Shown: positions 17,210-27,262 of the stretch, piece by piece
Layout of the letters: each line of letters opens with the position of its first letter
How positions within the stretch are numbered: the stretch's first letter is position 1
Assembly (NCBI GenBank): GCA_029098125.1
Contig: JAQXNS010000030.1
Coordinates: forward strand, 1 to 35,275
Length of the DNA stretch: 35,275 bases
From: a bacterium
Lineage (GTDB): Bacteria; Bacillota_I; Bacilli_A; RFN20; CAG-826
Direction of reading: 5' to 3'
Notes under the pieces: model-generated
Databases searched by the model: none
Told to the model about the DNA's origin: nothing
The model's input: the letters and a program-made list of their open reading frames with translations, nothing else
Translations under genes and position numbers: made by a program

Positions 17210-17776
17210 TTATTCCTCCAAGTATTGAATTAAAGCTAAATCTAATTCATTAATTTTATCTTTCTCGACTTCGTTAAACTTTTTAAAGTGATTAGATGTT
17301 TCGATTTTTTCAAGTCTTACTTGATATATACCATAAATCACTGGTTTGGATAAATCCAAATGCTTTAATATTTTATCATTCTTAAGTAAAGAATTGATAT
17401 GAATATTATCTAAAAGTGATATTTGCTCTCTCGAAATATTTTCGATTTTTGCGTTGATGAAGTAAGATTCGATTTGATTGTAAAAAGATTCACTTAAACT
17501 TGCACTTAGTGTAATCAAGCCATATTTTTTAGAACTCGTTTTTACTAAATATATTTCATCATTTACTTTTAACAAAACTTTGATGATGAATGTTGTGTTT
17601 AAATTTGGATTAAATTCGTTAGAATTTTCAAAATTATCAAGGATTTTGAGTGATTTTTGGTATAAATCATCCAAAATATCATCATTTAATGAAAGAGAAT
17701 CGTATACTTTTTTAAGTTTTAAATCACGAATAACTTCCAAAAGATATGCGTAGAAAGTGTTTTCGTTATTCTTCAA
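17210..17776 (-). CDS. Hypothetical protein, ~188 aa
   Basis: ORF track starts at 17803, but a TTG at 17776 has GGAGG 8 nt upstream, lying inside the end of cdaA. No family recognised. Confidence 0.7.
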   Translation of the reverse strand: MKNNENTFYAYLLEVIRDLKLKKVYDSLSLNDDILDDLYQKSLKILDNFENSNEFNPNLNTTFIIKVLLKVNDEIYLVKTSSKKYGLITLSASLSESFYNQIESYFINAKIENISREQISLLDNIHINSLLKNDKILKHLDLSKPVIYGIYQVRLEKIETSNHFKKFNEVEKDKINELDLALIQYLEE

Positions 17777-18614
17777 CAGGCATTCCTCCAATTGTTGAAT
17801 CAACGCTTAATACATCTGTTTGAGCCATGATATTTGCAAATGCTTTTCTAAAGTCATCAGGGGTGTAGCTTTCAATTTCACCATTGTATGCAATAGAAAT
17901 TTTTCCTGTTTCTTCACTCACAACAACAGTAACGGCATCACAAATTTCACTTATTCCAATTGCTGCTCTATGTCTTGAACCAAATTTACCAATCAATGGT
18001 TTGGTTGTAGGAGTGTAATAAACACTAGCAGCTAAAATTTTGTTGCCACGGATAACGACTGCGCCATCGTGAAGTCTTGTTCCTGGATAAAAAATTGTTA
18101 CAAGAAGTTCATAAGTAACAGGTGCATCGAGTAAAGTTCCGTTTTTTGAAATTTCAAGAAGATTGTCTTTTCTTTCAAAAGTCATAATTGCGCCTATTTT
18201 ATGTTTACTTAAATATCTAGTTGCTTCATCAATTGTGTTATATAAATCTTCGTGTGAATAAAGGTTGTCAGGAACATTATTTTTCTTATTCAAACCTTTA
18301 TCATTAATTTTTTGCGATGATTTATTAGCTAATAAAGATCTAATTTCAGCTAAATTTGTAAACATTGAAATAATTGTGATAATTCCAATTGATATTGCTG
18401 CGATGATTCTTAGACTTGCTAAATCCAAAAGTGAACCAATTATGAATAAAACTGACAAAATCCCATTAGAAATATTAACAAATCTACGTTTTATAAAGTA
18501 AAGAACAAATAAATTAAAAAATATAACTAGGATAGTGCTTAAGGCAAAATCCAAATAATCAGTCCAATTAGGATTGTTTAAGATTGAAAAAATAACTGGT
18601 TTAATCAAGTTCAT
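17766..18614 (-). CDS. cdaA: Diadenylate cyclase CdaA (c-di-AMP synthase)
   Basis: N-terminal TM helices; DAC motifs LHDGAVVI and GSRHRAAIGISE. Confidence 0.95.
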   Translation of the reverse strand: MNLIKPVIFSILNNPNWTDYLDFALSTILVIFFNLFVLYFIKRRFVNISNGILSVLFIIGSLLDLASLRIIAAISIGIITIISMFTNLAEIRSLLANKSSQKINDKGLNKKNNVPDNLYSHEDLYNTIDEATRYLSKHKIGAIMTFERKDNLLEISKNGTLLDAPVTYELLVTIFYPGTRLHDGAVVIRGNKILAASVYYTPTTKPLIGKFGSRHRAAIGISEICDAVTVVVSEETGKISIAYNGEIESYTPDDFRKAFANIMAQTDVLSVDSTIGGMPVEE

Positions 18615-20028
18615 TCTCCTTTCTTAAAATATCTCGAGCAACATAGACTCCGTTTGCCCCAGCTTGTGCAAGTCCACGTGTGATTCCTGCGCCATCGCCG
18701 CCAACGTATAAATTCTTGATTTTAGTTTCAAAATTATTTGAGCAAGCAATTCTATCACTATAAAATTTAGCCTCAACACCATATAAAAGTGTGTGATCGT
18801 TTGCAATTCCAGGGGTAATTGCATCTAAGGCTTTAATCATTTCGATAATTGATTGCATTGTTTTGTAAGGTAAAACAAGTCCTAAATCGCCAGGTACAGC
18901 TTCTTTTAAAGTTGGAGTGACAAATCCTTCTTCAATTCGTTTTTCTGTACTACGTCTTCCGTTAATTAAATCACCAAATCTTTGAACGATTACAGTTCCA
19001 TTTGACAATTTATTAGCTAATGAAGAAACTTCTTCAGCGTACTCATTACTATCTTTAAAAGGTTCAGTAAATGTATGAGAAACAAGTAGTGCGAAGTTTG
19101 TGTTTTCGCTTCCAAGTTCACTTGAGTTAAAAGCATGACCATTTGCGGTGATAATGCCATTATTATTTTCTACAACTACGTGGCCGCTTGGGTTCGAACA
19201 GAAAGTTCTAACTATTGTTCCAACGCTAGTGTTATAAATGAATTTACCTTCATAGAGTTTTTCATTTATTTCACTCATGATAACATCATTTGTTTCAACC
19301 CTAACACCAATATCAACTCGATTATTTGTAACATTGATGTTATGTTTTCTCAAAGTTTTTGACAACCATTTAGATCCTGGTCTTCCAACATTCAAAAGTA
19401 CGTATTTGGCGTTGTAGGTATTACCTTTTTGGTCAATTACGCCAGAAATTACACCATTTTCTTCAATAATATCTTTAATTTCTGTACAGAATTGCATTTG
19501 CACGCCATCTTTTTTAAGTTCTTCGTATATTGATTGAAGTACTTTTAGGTTAATTTCTGTTCCCAAATGACGAATTTCACTTCTAAGTAGTTTTAATCCT
19601 ACTGCCAATCCTCTTCTTTCGATATCTAAAATTTCTTTTGTATTTGGGTTTGTTAATTCTTCTGGTGCTCCATGTGCTAAATTGATTTTATCAACATATT
19701 TGATTAGATCTAAAACTGTCTCTTTAGGTAAATATTCTTGCATCCAGCCGCCAAATTCATTTGTGATGTTAAATTTTCCATCACTAAAAGCTCCGCATCC
19801 TCCGAATCCGCTTGTCATTGAACAAGAAGGAAAGCATCCTGAATTTCCATAAATATCTTGAGGACATTGTTTAATTTTTCCTTCTAAAATAGGGCAAGTT
19901 CTATGGTAAATATCTCTGCCTTTGTCGACTAATAAAATTTTTAGATTTCTTTTGCTTTTAATTAATTCATATGCTGAGTAAATTCCACAAGGTCCGGCGC
20001 CAACAATAATTACATCATATTTTTCCAT
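18601..20028 (-). CDS. NAD(P)/FAD-dependent oxidoreductase
   Basis: DVIIVGAGPCGIYSAYEL dinucleotide motif; NLYVGGDGAGITRGLAQAGANGVYVARDI. Start at the internal ATG (MEKYDVI) preferred over TTG at 20046. Confidence 0.9.
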   Translation of the reverse strand: MEKYDVIIVGAGPCGIYSAYELIKSKRNLKILLVDKGRDIYHRTCPILEGKIKQCPQDIYGNSGCFPSCSMTSGFGGCGAFSDGKFNITNEFGGWMQEYLPKETVLDLIKYVDKINLAHGAPEELTNPNTKEILDIERRGLAVGLKLLRSEIRHLGTEINLKVLQSIYEELKKDGVQMQFCTEIKDIIEENGVISGVIDQKGNTYNAKYVLLNVGRPGSKWLSKTLRKHNINVTNNRVDIGVRVETNDVIMSEINEKLYEGKFIYNTSVGTIVRTFCSNPSGHVVVENNNGIITANGHAFNSSELGSENTNFALLVSHTFTEPFKDSNEYAEEVSSLANKLSNGTVIVQRFGDLINGRRSTEKRIEEGFVTPTLKEAVPGDLGLVLPYKTMQSIIEMIKALDAITPGIANDHTLLYGVEAKFYSDRIACSNNFETKIKNLYVGGDGAGITRGLAQAGANGVYVARDILRKENELD

Positions 20029-20048
20029 ACAAAAATAACCTTTCAACC

Positions 20049-20070
20049 TTAATATTATAAATAATATTAA
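20049..20070. promoter_or_regulatory. Perfect 10-2-10 palindrome upstream of the FAD-oxidoreductase/cdaA operon
   Basis: TTAATATTAT-AA-ATAATATTAA. Confidence 0.4.
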
Positions 20071-20176
20071 ACAAAATTAAAATAACTATATGAAGTTTTT
20101 ACTTTATTTCCGATGAGACTTATAGTGATAATGTGCATAATTTCTCAAATATTTTTAATTAATTTTATTGAAAATT

Positions 20177-20215
20177 TCTCAAAAACCCTGCAGAACTCAA
20201 CTATTTTTGTAAAAA
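20177..20215 (-). repeat. Dispersed intergenic repeat, copy C
   Basis: tctcaaaaaccctgcagaactcaactatttttgtaaaaa. Confidence 0.85.
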
Positions 20216-20737
20216 TTAATAAAAATTTACATTATTATTTTTTCTTGGTTTAGCAGCAGTATCTTTTTCAGAAGAGTAACCAAGAGCAACTGAACCAACA
20301 ATTTTATTTTTTATATCGATACCTGCCTTTTCAATAAAATTAACAAATTCTTTGTTATTTTTTAAATCGTCGTCAGATAATTGATTAATCCAACATGTGC
20401 CAAGTCCTAAAGCATGAGCAGCTAACATTATATTTTCAATTGCTGCAGAAGCATTTTTTTCGGCGAAACGTATATCGCTATCTGAAACGACGATGAGTAT
20501 TGGGGCTCCATAAGTAACATTATATAAAGGATTTAGTCTTCTCTTTTTGAAAAATTTCGAGATGTCAGACAGCCATTCTTTATTCTTAATGACTGTAAAA
20601 TGATATGTTTGGCGATTTAATGCACTAGGTGCAAATTTGCCACATTCAATTATTTTTTCTATTTTTTCTTGTTCTACCTCTTTATCTAAAAATTTTCTGA
20701 TACTTCTTCTTGTTAAAATACATTCAATTGCGTCCAT
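20216..20737 (-). CDS. Nitroreductase-family protein
   Basis: MDAIECILTRRSIRKFLDKEV; FAPSALNRQTYHFTVI; AAIENIMLAAHALGLGTCWI. Confidence 0.93.
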   Translation of the reverse strand: MDAIECILTRRSIRKFLDKEVEQEKIEKIIECGKFAPSALNRQTYHFTVIKNKEWLSDISKFFKKRRLNPLYNVTYGAPILIVVSDSDIRFAEKNASAAIENIMLAAHALGLGTCWINQLSDDDLKNNKEFVNFIEKAGIDIKNKIVGSVALGYSSEKDTAAKPRKNNNVNFY

Positions 20738-20804
20738 AACAACTCCTTTTTATATAATTATAAAACTTATTTAAAAAAGTAGTATAATTTTGGAGGCTTG
20801 AGAT

Positions 20805-21191
20805 ATGAAAAGTATAGTTGTTTGTGCTGCTGCAATTATTAAAAATAGTGAAGTTTTTGTTACAAAAAGAGGTTATGGAGATTTTAAGGGTAAATGGGAG
20901 TTTCCTGGTGGGAAATTAGAATCGAATGAGTCAATTTTTGATTGTATAAAACGTGAGATAAAAGAAGAACTTGACGCTGATGTTTCCCCAATTAAATTGA
21001 TAAAAACAGTCGAATACGACTATCCTAAATTTCATGCAACTATCCATCTGATTTTGTGCGATTTAGTATCTGATCATGTTGTATTAAAAGAACACGAGGA
21101 TGCAAAATACATCGAAAAAGAGGATTTTAAAATTTTGGAATTTTTACCTGCAGATTATTTACTTTTTGATGAACTTGAAAAATACCTTTAG
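20805..21191 (+). CDS. MutT/NUDIX hydrolase (8-oxo-dGTP diphosphatase-like)
   Basis: FKGKWEFPGGKLESNESIFDCIKREIKEELD = Nudix box. Confidence 0.93.
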   Translation: MKSIVVCAAAIIKNSEVFVTKRGYGDFKGKWEFPGGKLESNESIFDCIKREIKEELDADVSPIKLIKTVEYDYPKFHATIHLILCDLVSDHVVLKEHEDAKYIEKEDFKILEFLPADYLLFDELEKYL

Positions 21192-22078
21192 TTGTTAAAA
21201 TAATATTTGTGCTTTTCTTTTATTTTTTCTAAGTATTCTATATAAATTTTATAAAATTCATCTTTATGTTTAATAACAAATTGATCATTTTCGGATTTTT
21301 CGTTGTTCATTTTCTCTAGATTATATGGTCCATTTACTTTCCAAGAATTTATAAAACCAATTGAAAATGCATCTTTTGGACAATACATTGAGCAGCGCAT
21401 GCACATTAGACATTTGTGGTGGAACTTAATTTTTCCATCCTTTATATATATGTTGTTAACAGGACAAATTTTGACGCATTTATTGCATTTGATGCATTTG
21501 TTTTCATCAACTTTGTATAAAAAACTGTTAATTTTTCCTCCAATTCCTTGAATTGAAAGCATCCATGCATTCAAATTATAAAAGATATTTGATTTTATTT
21601 GAGTATTTAGTCCTTGTTTTAATTCCTCTAAAACAATATCAAATAGTTTCTCATTTGAGTAAAGGAGTTCTCTTGAAAACTCATCTTCAAAACGAAAGTG
21701 AATATTATATGGAAGAAGAAAATGATATTCGCTATAGTTTGTTATTTTATTTTTTCTAAAAATTCTGATCAATTTTCTACTGGATGCGTTATTTAATGGT
21801 AGTGGTTCTCCACTTTGCTTTAAAATTAGATATTTTTTGTTGTTTAAATACTTAATTTTTTTAAGATATTTCATGAAAAAAGACGGAATATTAAACGCAT
21901 AAATTGGATATGAAATTGTAATTAAGTCGTAATCGTTTAAATGAACAACCTCAGTTCCCTCTTTTACTTCAGTAAAATTCACATTATATTCGTTTTTTTC
22001 TAATCTTTTTGCAAATTCTTGAACTAAAAACCTTGTATTATAAGTGCCTGTAAAATAGATAATTAATGCTTTCTTCAT
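21188..22078 (-). CDS. EFR1-type flavodoxin + 2x[4Fe-4S] ferredoxin protein
   Basis: Flavodoxin-like N-terminus (ALIIYFTGTYNT); CIKCNKCVKICPVNN and CLMCMRCSMYCPKDA. Confidence 0.9.
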   Translation of the reverse strand: MKKALIIYFTGTYNTRFLVQEFAKRLEKNEYNVNFTEVKEGTEVVHLNDYDLITISYPIYAFNIPSFFMKYLKKIKYLNNKKYLILKQSGEPLPLNNASSRKLIRIFRKNKITNYSEYHFLLPYNIHFRFEDEFSRELLYSNEKLFDIVLEELKQGLNTQIKSNIFYNLNAWMLSIQGIGGKINSFLYKVDENKCIKCNKCVKICPVNNIYIKDGKIKFHHKCLMCMRCSMYCPKDAFSIGFINSWKVNGPYNLEKMNNEKSENDQFVIKHKDEFYKIYIEYLEKIKEKHKYYFNN

Positions 22079-22962
22079 TACTTTACCTCGTTTTCAATAA
22101 ATTTGATGATTTGTGGATTATTTAGATCTTTTATTACTTTTTTATCAAATTTTTGCTTATTTGGATAACCCCAACAATGCAAAAAGCCCCTTGGTCCGCT
22201 CCATTCATTTAAGTTATAGTCATCATTTATGGCATTTAGTAAAGACAATGCGGCCTTTTCTTGATTCATAAATATGAGTTTCATCAAAGGGACGATGAGA
22301 ATATAGAATATTTTTGGAAAAGCATTGTTCTTTTTGTTAAATAAATTAGTTGTTGATATTCCTGGATGAGCCAATACAATATTTAAACCCTCTTTTTTGA
22401 ACATTAACGAAGATAGGACAAGCATTCTTTTACTTAAGGCGTAATGAAGAGTTTTTATCTTTGAAGGTTTCTTAGAAACATCTGTTTGTGATTTAACGAA
22501 CTTGTAAGATATACTCGCAACATTTATAAATCTTGTTTCTTTGAAATTTTCTAACCTAGAAAGTTTTGTAATTAATTGAATTGGTCTAATAAAATTGACA
22601 AGATTTGTAATCTCTTTTCCATCAATGTATTTTATTTTTTGATGATATATTCCAGCATCATTGAAGAAAAAATCGATTTTTCTATCCTTAATTTTTAAAT
22701 ATGCTTCTTCTAGAATCTCATCATTTAAAAAATCAAATTTAATTATTTCAATTTTATTATGATATTTATTAGTTAATTCGTTCTTTATTTTTTCTGCTTC
22801 ATCGAGATTTCTTACAGCAAGAATCAAGTTGATCTTTAAAAACGACATATAGGTGGCTAGAGCTTTTCCTGTTCCACCTGTTCCTCCAATTAAGAAACAT
22901 GTCTTGTTTTCAAAATTATTTTTATAATGATTTTTAACGTACTTAAAGTATTTTTCTTTCAT
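22078..22962 (-). CDS. SDR-family oxidoreductase
   Basis: FLIGGTGGTGKALATYM; NDAGIYHQ; YALSKRM; HPGIS. Confidence 0.85.
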   Translation of the reverse strand: MKEKYFKYVKNHYKNNFENKTCFLIGGTGGTGKALATYMSFLKINLILAVRNLDEAEKIKNELTNKYHNKIEIIKFDFLNDEILEEAYLKIKDRKIDFFFNDAGIYHQKIKYIDGKEITNLVNFIRPIQLITKLSRLENFKETRFINVASISYKFVKSQTDVSKKPSKIKTLHYALSKRMLVLSSLMFKKEGLNIVLAHPGISTTNLFNKKNNAFPKIFYILIVPLMKLIFMNQEKAALSLLNAINDDYNLNEWSGPRGFLHCWGYPNKQKFDKKVIKDLNNPQIIKFIENEVK

Positions 22963-23046
22963 TCCTTAATTATATATTTATTAAGTTAAATTTACTCTAG
23001 AAATTTGTTTTTAATTTGTACAAAAAATTTTCATATAATAAAAAAT

Positions 23047-23088
23047 ATCTCAAAAACCCTGCAGAACCCCATTATTTTTTTAAAAATC
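23047..23088 (-). repeat. Dispersed intergenic repeat, copy D (subtype with GAACCCC)
   Basis: atctcaaaaaccctgcagaaccccattatttttttaaaaatc. Confidence 0.85.
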
Positions 23089-23156
23089 TACAAAAATTAG
23101 CGAATAAGTTAGAAGAAAATATTTGCTAGTTATTTTCTTTTTCTTATAATTAATAC

Positions 23157-24206
23157 ATGAAAAATAATAACAAAGAAATTTATAAGATTAATAAAAGACA
23201 AATCGATATACTTCATAAATATTATGAAGTTGATGAAGAGAATAAACTTGTATCGGTTAAATTTAATTTAGAGTCAGATAAGGAAATGCTTGAAACTAGC
23301 ATTGGAAAAGATGATTCTTCAATGTTTAATTATGAATTATTAAATAAAATTAATTCAATTTTTGAGTCAATACCTTTTGTTTATAAAATCGATATTGAAT
23401 TTGATGTTGGTGGAGAATTATCTCAATCGCCTCAAAAAACTTTAGAGGCTTTTAATGACACTTTAGAACTTGGTCAAATTACATCGAGAAAAGACAACAG
23501 AAGGAAATGGTTAATTGCAACTATGCTTGTGATGAGCGGAATTTTGCTATTGTTTTTCATGATTATTTCTTCACATTATTCATGGTTTGGAGATGGGTTG
23601 CAGGGTGAAATAATCGCAGAAATTATTGATATTAGTGCTTGGGTATTTCTTTGGGAAGCTGTAACAATTTTATTTTTAGAACCTAGCGAAAAAAGAATTT
23701 TGAATCTAAAAATTAAAAATAGAGTAAATTCAATTGCTATATATAAAAAAGGAGAAGACAAACCATTAGTTTTAGAGCATTCAAAGGACATTTTTGGCGA
23801 ATGGGAAGACGAAAGCAAAATTAAAAAATATGGAAAAATTGCACTTTTAATATCAAGTGCCGCTTTCATTTGTATGGGTTTTTATTCATGCTATTCATTA
23901 ATTAAATTTTTCTTTGAAAATCAAAACATTGATACTGGTATAATTTTTGTATCCTCAATTATCGGTTTTTTAACTTTTGCAATATACATTCTTGCTGGTC
24001 TAGGAGGCTTGTTTCGTTACTCAAATAGAAAAAACTTGTTGTCTAAATTAGTAGGACCGTTTGCAATATTATTGATTTTACAACTAGTATTTATTTTAAC
24101 AATGAGTGCAATTTCAAGCGAGTGGTCTGCAATTACAAGCAGTATTTCTGGCTTAATTATCGATATTTTATATATTTTTGGATATTTTGCTGAAAGAAAA
24201 GATTAG
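23157..24206 (+). CDS. Hypothetical membrane protein
   Basis: 349 aa, soluble N-terminus and ~6 TM segments; no family recognised. Confidence 0.75.
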   Translation: MKNNNKEIYKINKRQIDILHKYYEVDEENKLVSVKFNLESDKEMLETSIGKDDSSMFNYELLNKINSIFESIPFVYKIDIEFDVGGELSQSPQKTLEAFNDTLELGQITSRKDNRRKWLIATMLVMSGILLLFFMIISSHYSWFGDGLQGEIIAEIIDISAWVFLWEAVTILFLEPSEKRILNLKIKNRVNSIAIYKKGEDKPLVLEHSKDIFGEWEDESKIKKYGKIALLISSAAFICMGFYSCYSLIKFFFENQNIDTGIIFVSSIIGFLTFAIYILAGLGGLFRYSNRKNLLSKLVGPFAILLILQLVFILTMSAISSEWSAITSSISGLIIDILYIFGYFAERKD

Positions 24207-24208
24207 CT

Positions 24209-25696
24209 TTATAAAGTAGATAGTTTATTTTTTGCATAATTTTCAAATGACATATTATCATTTCCGCCGCTGATGTCTTCATTATGCAAAGTAAAAGAAT
24301 TGTTAAAATCCTTGTATTTTTGTATATCTAGATACTTTTTTGCATACATTGTTGCATAGTTTTCGTATTTCTTCTTATATTCTTCGATTATAGGACGGGT
24401 TGAACTACCAGGTGAAATTAATCTTCTAACCAATGGATTTCCGCAACCATCTGAAGTTGCTGTTCCTTGAAGTCTATCTGAAAACATTTTTTGTAAAGAA
24501 GTATCAATTGGCCAATCTTTTAATATTCCAAACACTCTGTCATTGTCGTATGGAATAAAATAAGCTTTATTTGATTCACTTGCAAAATATAAATAGTAAT
24601 TATTATAGTTGTTTCGATAGTCATCAGGTGAGCCAACAACCCAGCTCATAGCTGCAAAGCGTAAAAAATAATCTACATCTAAATAGTTATCAAATTCTTT
24701 TTTAATCTCTTCTGCTGGAATATTTCTTTTTGATAATTTGTCAATAAAAGTCTTTAACGATGAGTGATCACTTGAATCTTCATTTGTTTTTAAGTCGTAA
24801 CTTGGCTTAAAACCAGATTTTTCAACACCAATTTTATTGGAATCAGAAGTGGATAAATCGGCTGGACCTGAACTTGAGTATGTGCACTTGTAAAGATCAC
24901 CTTTTTGATCATTCTTATTTTTAAATACAGATTTAATCATTGTTTTATCAATGACTTCATATGCTAAATATTGTTTAGTTAATGAATCATTTTCTGTATT
25001 AATTGTTACATTTATTAAATTTGCATGTTGTGAAATTACATTCTCTTCTCTAAATACGTATAGTGAATATAATTCTTTTGTAAAAGATGAATCGTAATTT
25101 CTATTCCGTTTCAAATCGATTTTTTTCATACCAAAGAGTCTTCTTTTGTCTCTAGCATCAAGTTCGTCTTGCGTATAATTGTGGAAGTAGTAGTCATTAT
25201 CTGAAGAGGATTCAAAAGATTTATCAAATGCAAGTTTGAAATGACATACTCTTTCTTTATCAGTAAAGTTGCCATTTTCATTGATGAAACCATCGTAGCG
25301 AGATGTATTTCCTTTCATTCTTGCTCCAACTTCATCAAAAGTAAAAATTTTATCATTTAGTTTTAATTCAACATCAACTGGATGGTACATTTCTTCTTTT
25401 TCAAAATCATTACTTGTACCATATTTAGCAAGTTTATAAAGTGACTGGTTTGTAAAATTTAAAGTCAATGAGATGTTGCTTTGTGGTGCGAAAAACTCAT
25501 TAAAATCATCGTCTCCGTAATCTAATGAAATCTCTGAAGCGTTTTCATTTGATGTTTCATCGCTATTGTCTTCATTGTCGTTTTTGTTTTCATCTTCATT
25601 GATTGAAGGATCATTAATTTCTGGTGTTTTTGAACAAGATGCAAGGCAAAAAGAAATACTAAAAATAGCTAAAAATAAATAATTAAATTTTTTCAT
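24209..25696 (-). CDS. CotH-kinase-family lipoprotein
   Basis: Lipobox CLASC; GARMKGNTSR; MSWVVGSPDDYRNNYNNYYLYFASESNKAYFIPYDNDRVFG. Confidence 0.85.
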   Translation of the reverse strand: MKKFNYLFLAIFSISFCLASCSKTPEINDPSINEDENKNDNEDNSDETSNENASEISLDYGDDDFNEFFAPQSNISLTLNFTNQSLYKLAKYGTSNDFEKEEMYHPVDVELKLNDKIFTFDEVGARMKGNTSRYDGFINENGNFTDKERVCHFKLAFDKSFESSSDNDYYFHNYTQDELDARDKRRLFGMKKIDLKRNRNYDSSFTKELYSLYVFREENVISQHANLINVTINTENDSLTKQYLAYEVIDKTMIKSVFKNKNDQKGDLYKCTYSSSGPADLSTSDSNKIGVEKSGFKPSYDLKTNEDSSDHSSLKTFIDKLSKRNIPAEEIKKEFDNYLDVDYFLRFAAMSWVVGSPDDYRNNYNNYYLYFASESNKAYFIPYDNDRVFGILKDWPIDTSLQKMFSDRLQGTATSDGCGNPLVRRLISPGSSTRPIIEEYKKKYENYATMYAKKYLDIQKYKDFNNSFTLHNEDISGGNDNMSFENYAKNKLSTL

Positions 25697-25750
25697 GAAT
25701 TAATTATAACCTAATATGACCAAAAAGAAAATTACAAATTATTTTAGATT

Positions 25751-25788
25751 TTTACAAAAATAGTTGAGTTCTGCAGGGTTTTTGAGAT
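25751..25788 (+). repeat. Dispersed intergenic repeat, copy E
   Basis: tttacaaaaatagttgagttctgcagggtttttgagat. Confidence 0.85.
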
Positions 25789-26163
25789 ATTTCCAGAAAA
25801 TTTACTTTACATATTTATATATAATATGAAACAAGATTTTTAAAAAAATACAATGTAATGCTAGTTAAATTCAGCATTTCAATAAATGCCAAAGAAGTTT
25901 ATTTCTCAAAAATGTAATTACTCGACTTAAAAAAATAGCATAAGTAACAAATAATATATAAAATATTATTAAGATGTTAATTAACTTAAAGACTTATATC
26001 TTATCTAGCGAGTCTACGTGTGATATTATTAATGAGTAACCGTTATTAAAATGATTATAATTGGTTTTTCATGTATTGAATATTACCACTTATAATGAAA
26101 CATATTTATATTTTGCTATTTGGTCATTAATTTGATCAAAGCACATATTAAAGGAGTCAATCT

Positions 26164-27261
26164 ATGTCAATTAAAATGGGCTGGAGATGGTATGGTACAG
26201 GAAACGATCCTGTAACTTTGCAAGATATCAAACAAATACCTGGTGTCACTAGTATTGTTTGGGCTTTGCACAAAAAAATGCCTGGTGAAATTTGGGAAGA
26301 AAACGAAATCAAAGAAGTTGTTGATCAAATTCATTCTTATGGATTTGATGCAGAAGTTGTTGAGTCAGTTAATGTTCATGATGATATAAAAATTGGCAAG
26401 CCAACACGCGATGCATTAATCGAAAACTACAAAATTTGTATAAGAAATTTAGCAAAATATGGTGTAAAGGTAATTTGTTATAATTTTATGCCTGTTTTTG
26501 ATTGGACTAGAACTGATTTATTTCATCCAGTTGGTGATGGATCAACCGCGCTATTTTACGAAAAAAGTAAAATTATGAGTGATTATAAATCGATGGCCGA
26601 ATATATTATGTCTTTTACAGAAAAATATAATATGACCTTTCCTGGTTGGGAACCTGAAAGAATGGCTAAACTTGATGAACTTTTTAAAGCATATAAAGAT
26701 GTTTCTAAAGAGAAACTTTGGGATAATCTAAAATATTTTTTAGAAGCAATTATGCCAACTTGTGAAGAATGCGATGTTAAAATGGCTATTCATATGGATG
26801 ATCCACCATGGGATATTTTTGGTTTACCAAGATTGATGGTTGATGAAGCCGCTTGTGCAAAATTATTAAATATGGTTGATAATCCATACAATTGTTTGAC
26901 TCTTTGCACAGGTAGTTTAAATGCAAATCCTAAAAATAATTGCGCAGAAATTATTAGAAAACACTGTTCTAGAATTGCTTTTGCACATATTAGGAATATT
27001 CATCATTTCCCAAATGGTGATTTTATTGAAGCTGCACATAGAGATTGTTGTGGTGAAACCGGAATAATTGAAATTTTAAGAGCATATCATGATTGTGGAT
27101 TTGATGGATATATCAGACCAGATCATGGGAGACAACTGTGGGAAGAAGGTCCTGGAAAATGCCGTCCTGGCTATGGAAAATATGATAGAGCTCTTGGAAT
27201 TCAATATATGTTGGGTGTTTTAGATTTATTAGATAGGTTAGATGAAGAAAAAGGAAAATAA
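26164..27261 (+). CDS. uxuA: Mannonate dehydratase
   Basis: MGWRWYGTGNDPVTLQDIKQIPGV; AIHMDDPPWDIFGLPR; HIRN; GYIRPDHGRQLW. Confidence 0.96.
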   Translation: MSIKMGWRWYGTGNDPVTLQDIKQIPGVTSIVWALHKKMPGEIWEENEIKEVVDQIHSYGFDAEVVESVNVHDDIKIGKPTRDALIENYKICIRNLAKYGVKVICYNFMPVFDWTRTDLFHPVGDGSTALFYEKSKIMSDYKSMAEYIMSFTEKYNMTFPGWEPERMAKLDELFKAYKDVSKEKLWDNLKYFLEAIMPTCEECDVKMAIHMDDPPWDIFGLPRLMVDEAACAKLLNMVDNPYNCLTLCTGSLNANPKNNCAEIIRKHCSRIAFAHIRNIHHFPNGDFIEAAHRDCCGETGIIEILRAYHDCGFDGYIRPDHGRQLWEEGPGKCRPGYGKYDRALGIQYMLGVLDLLDRLDEEKGK

Positions 27262-27262
27262 A

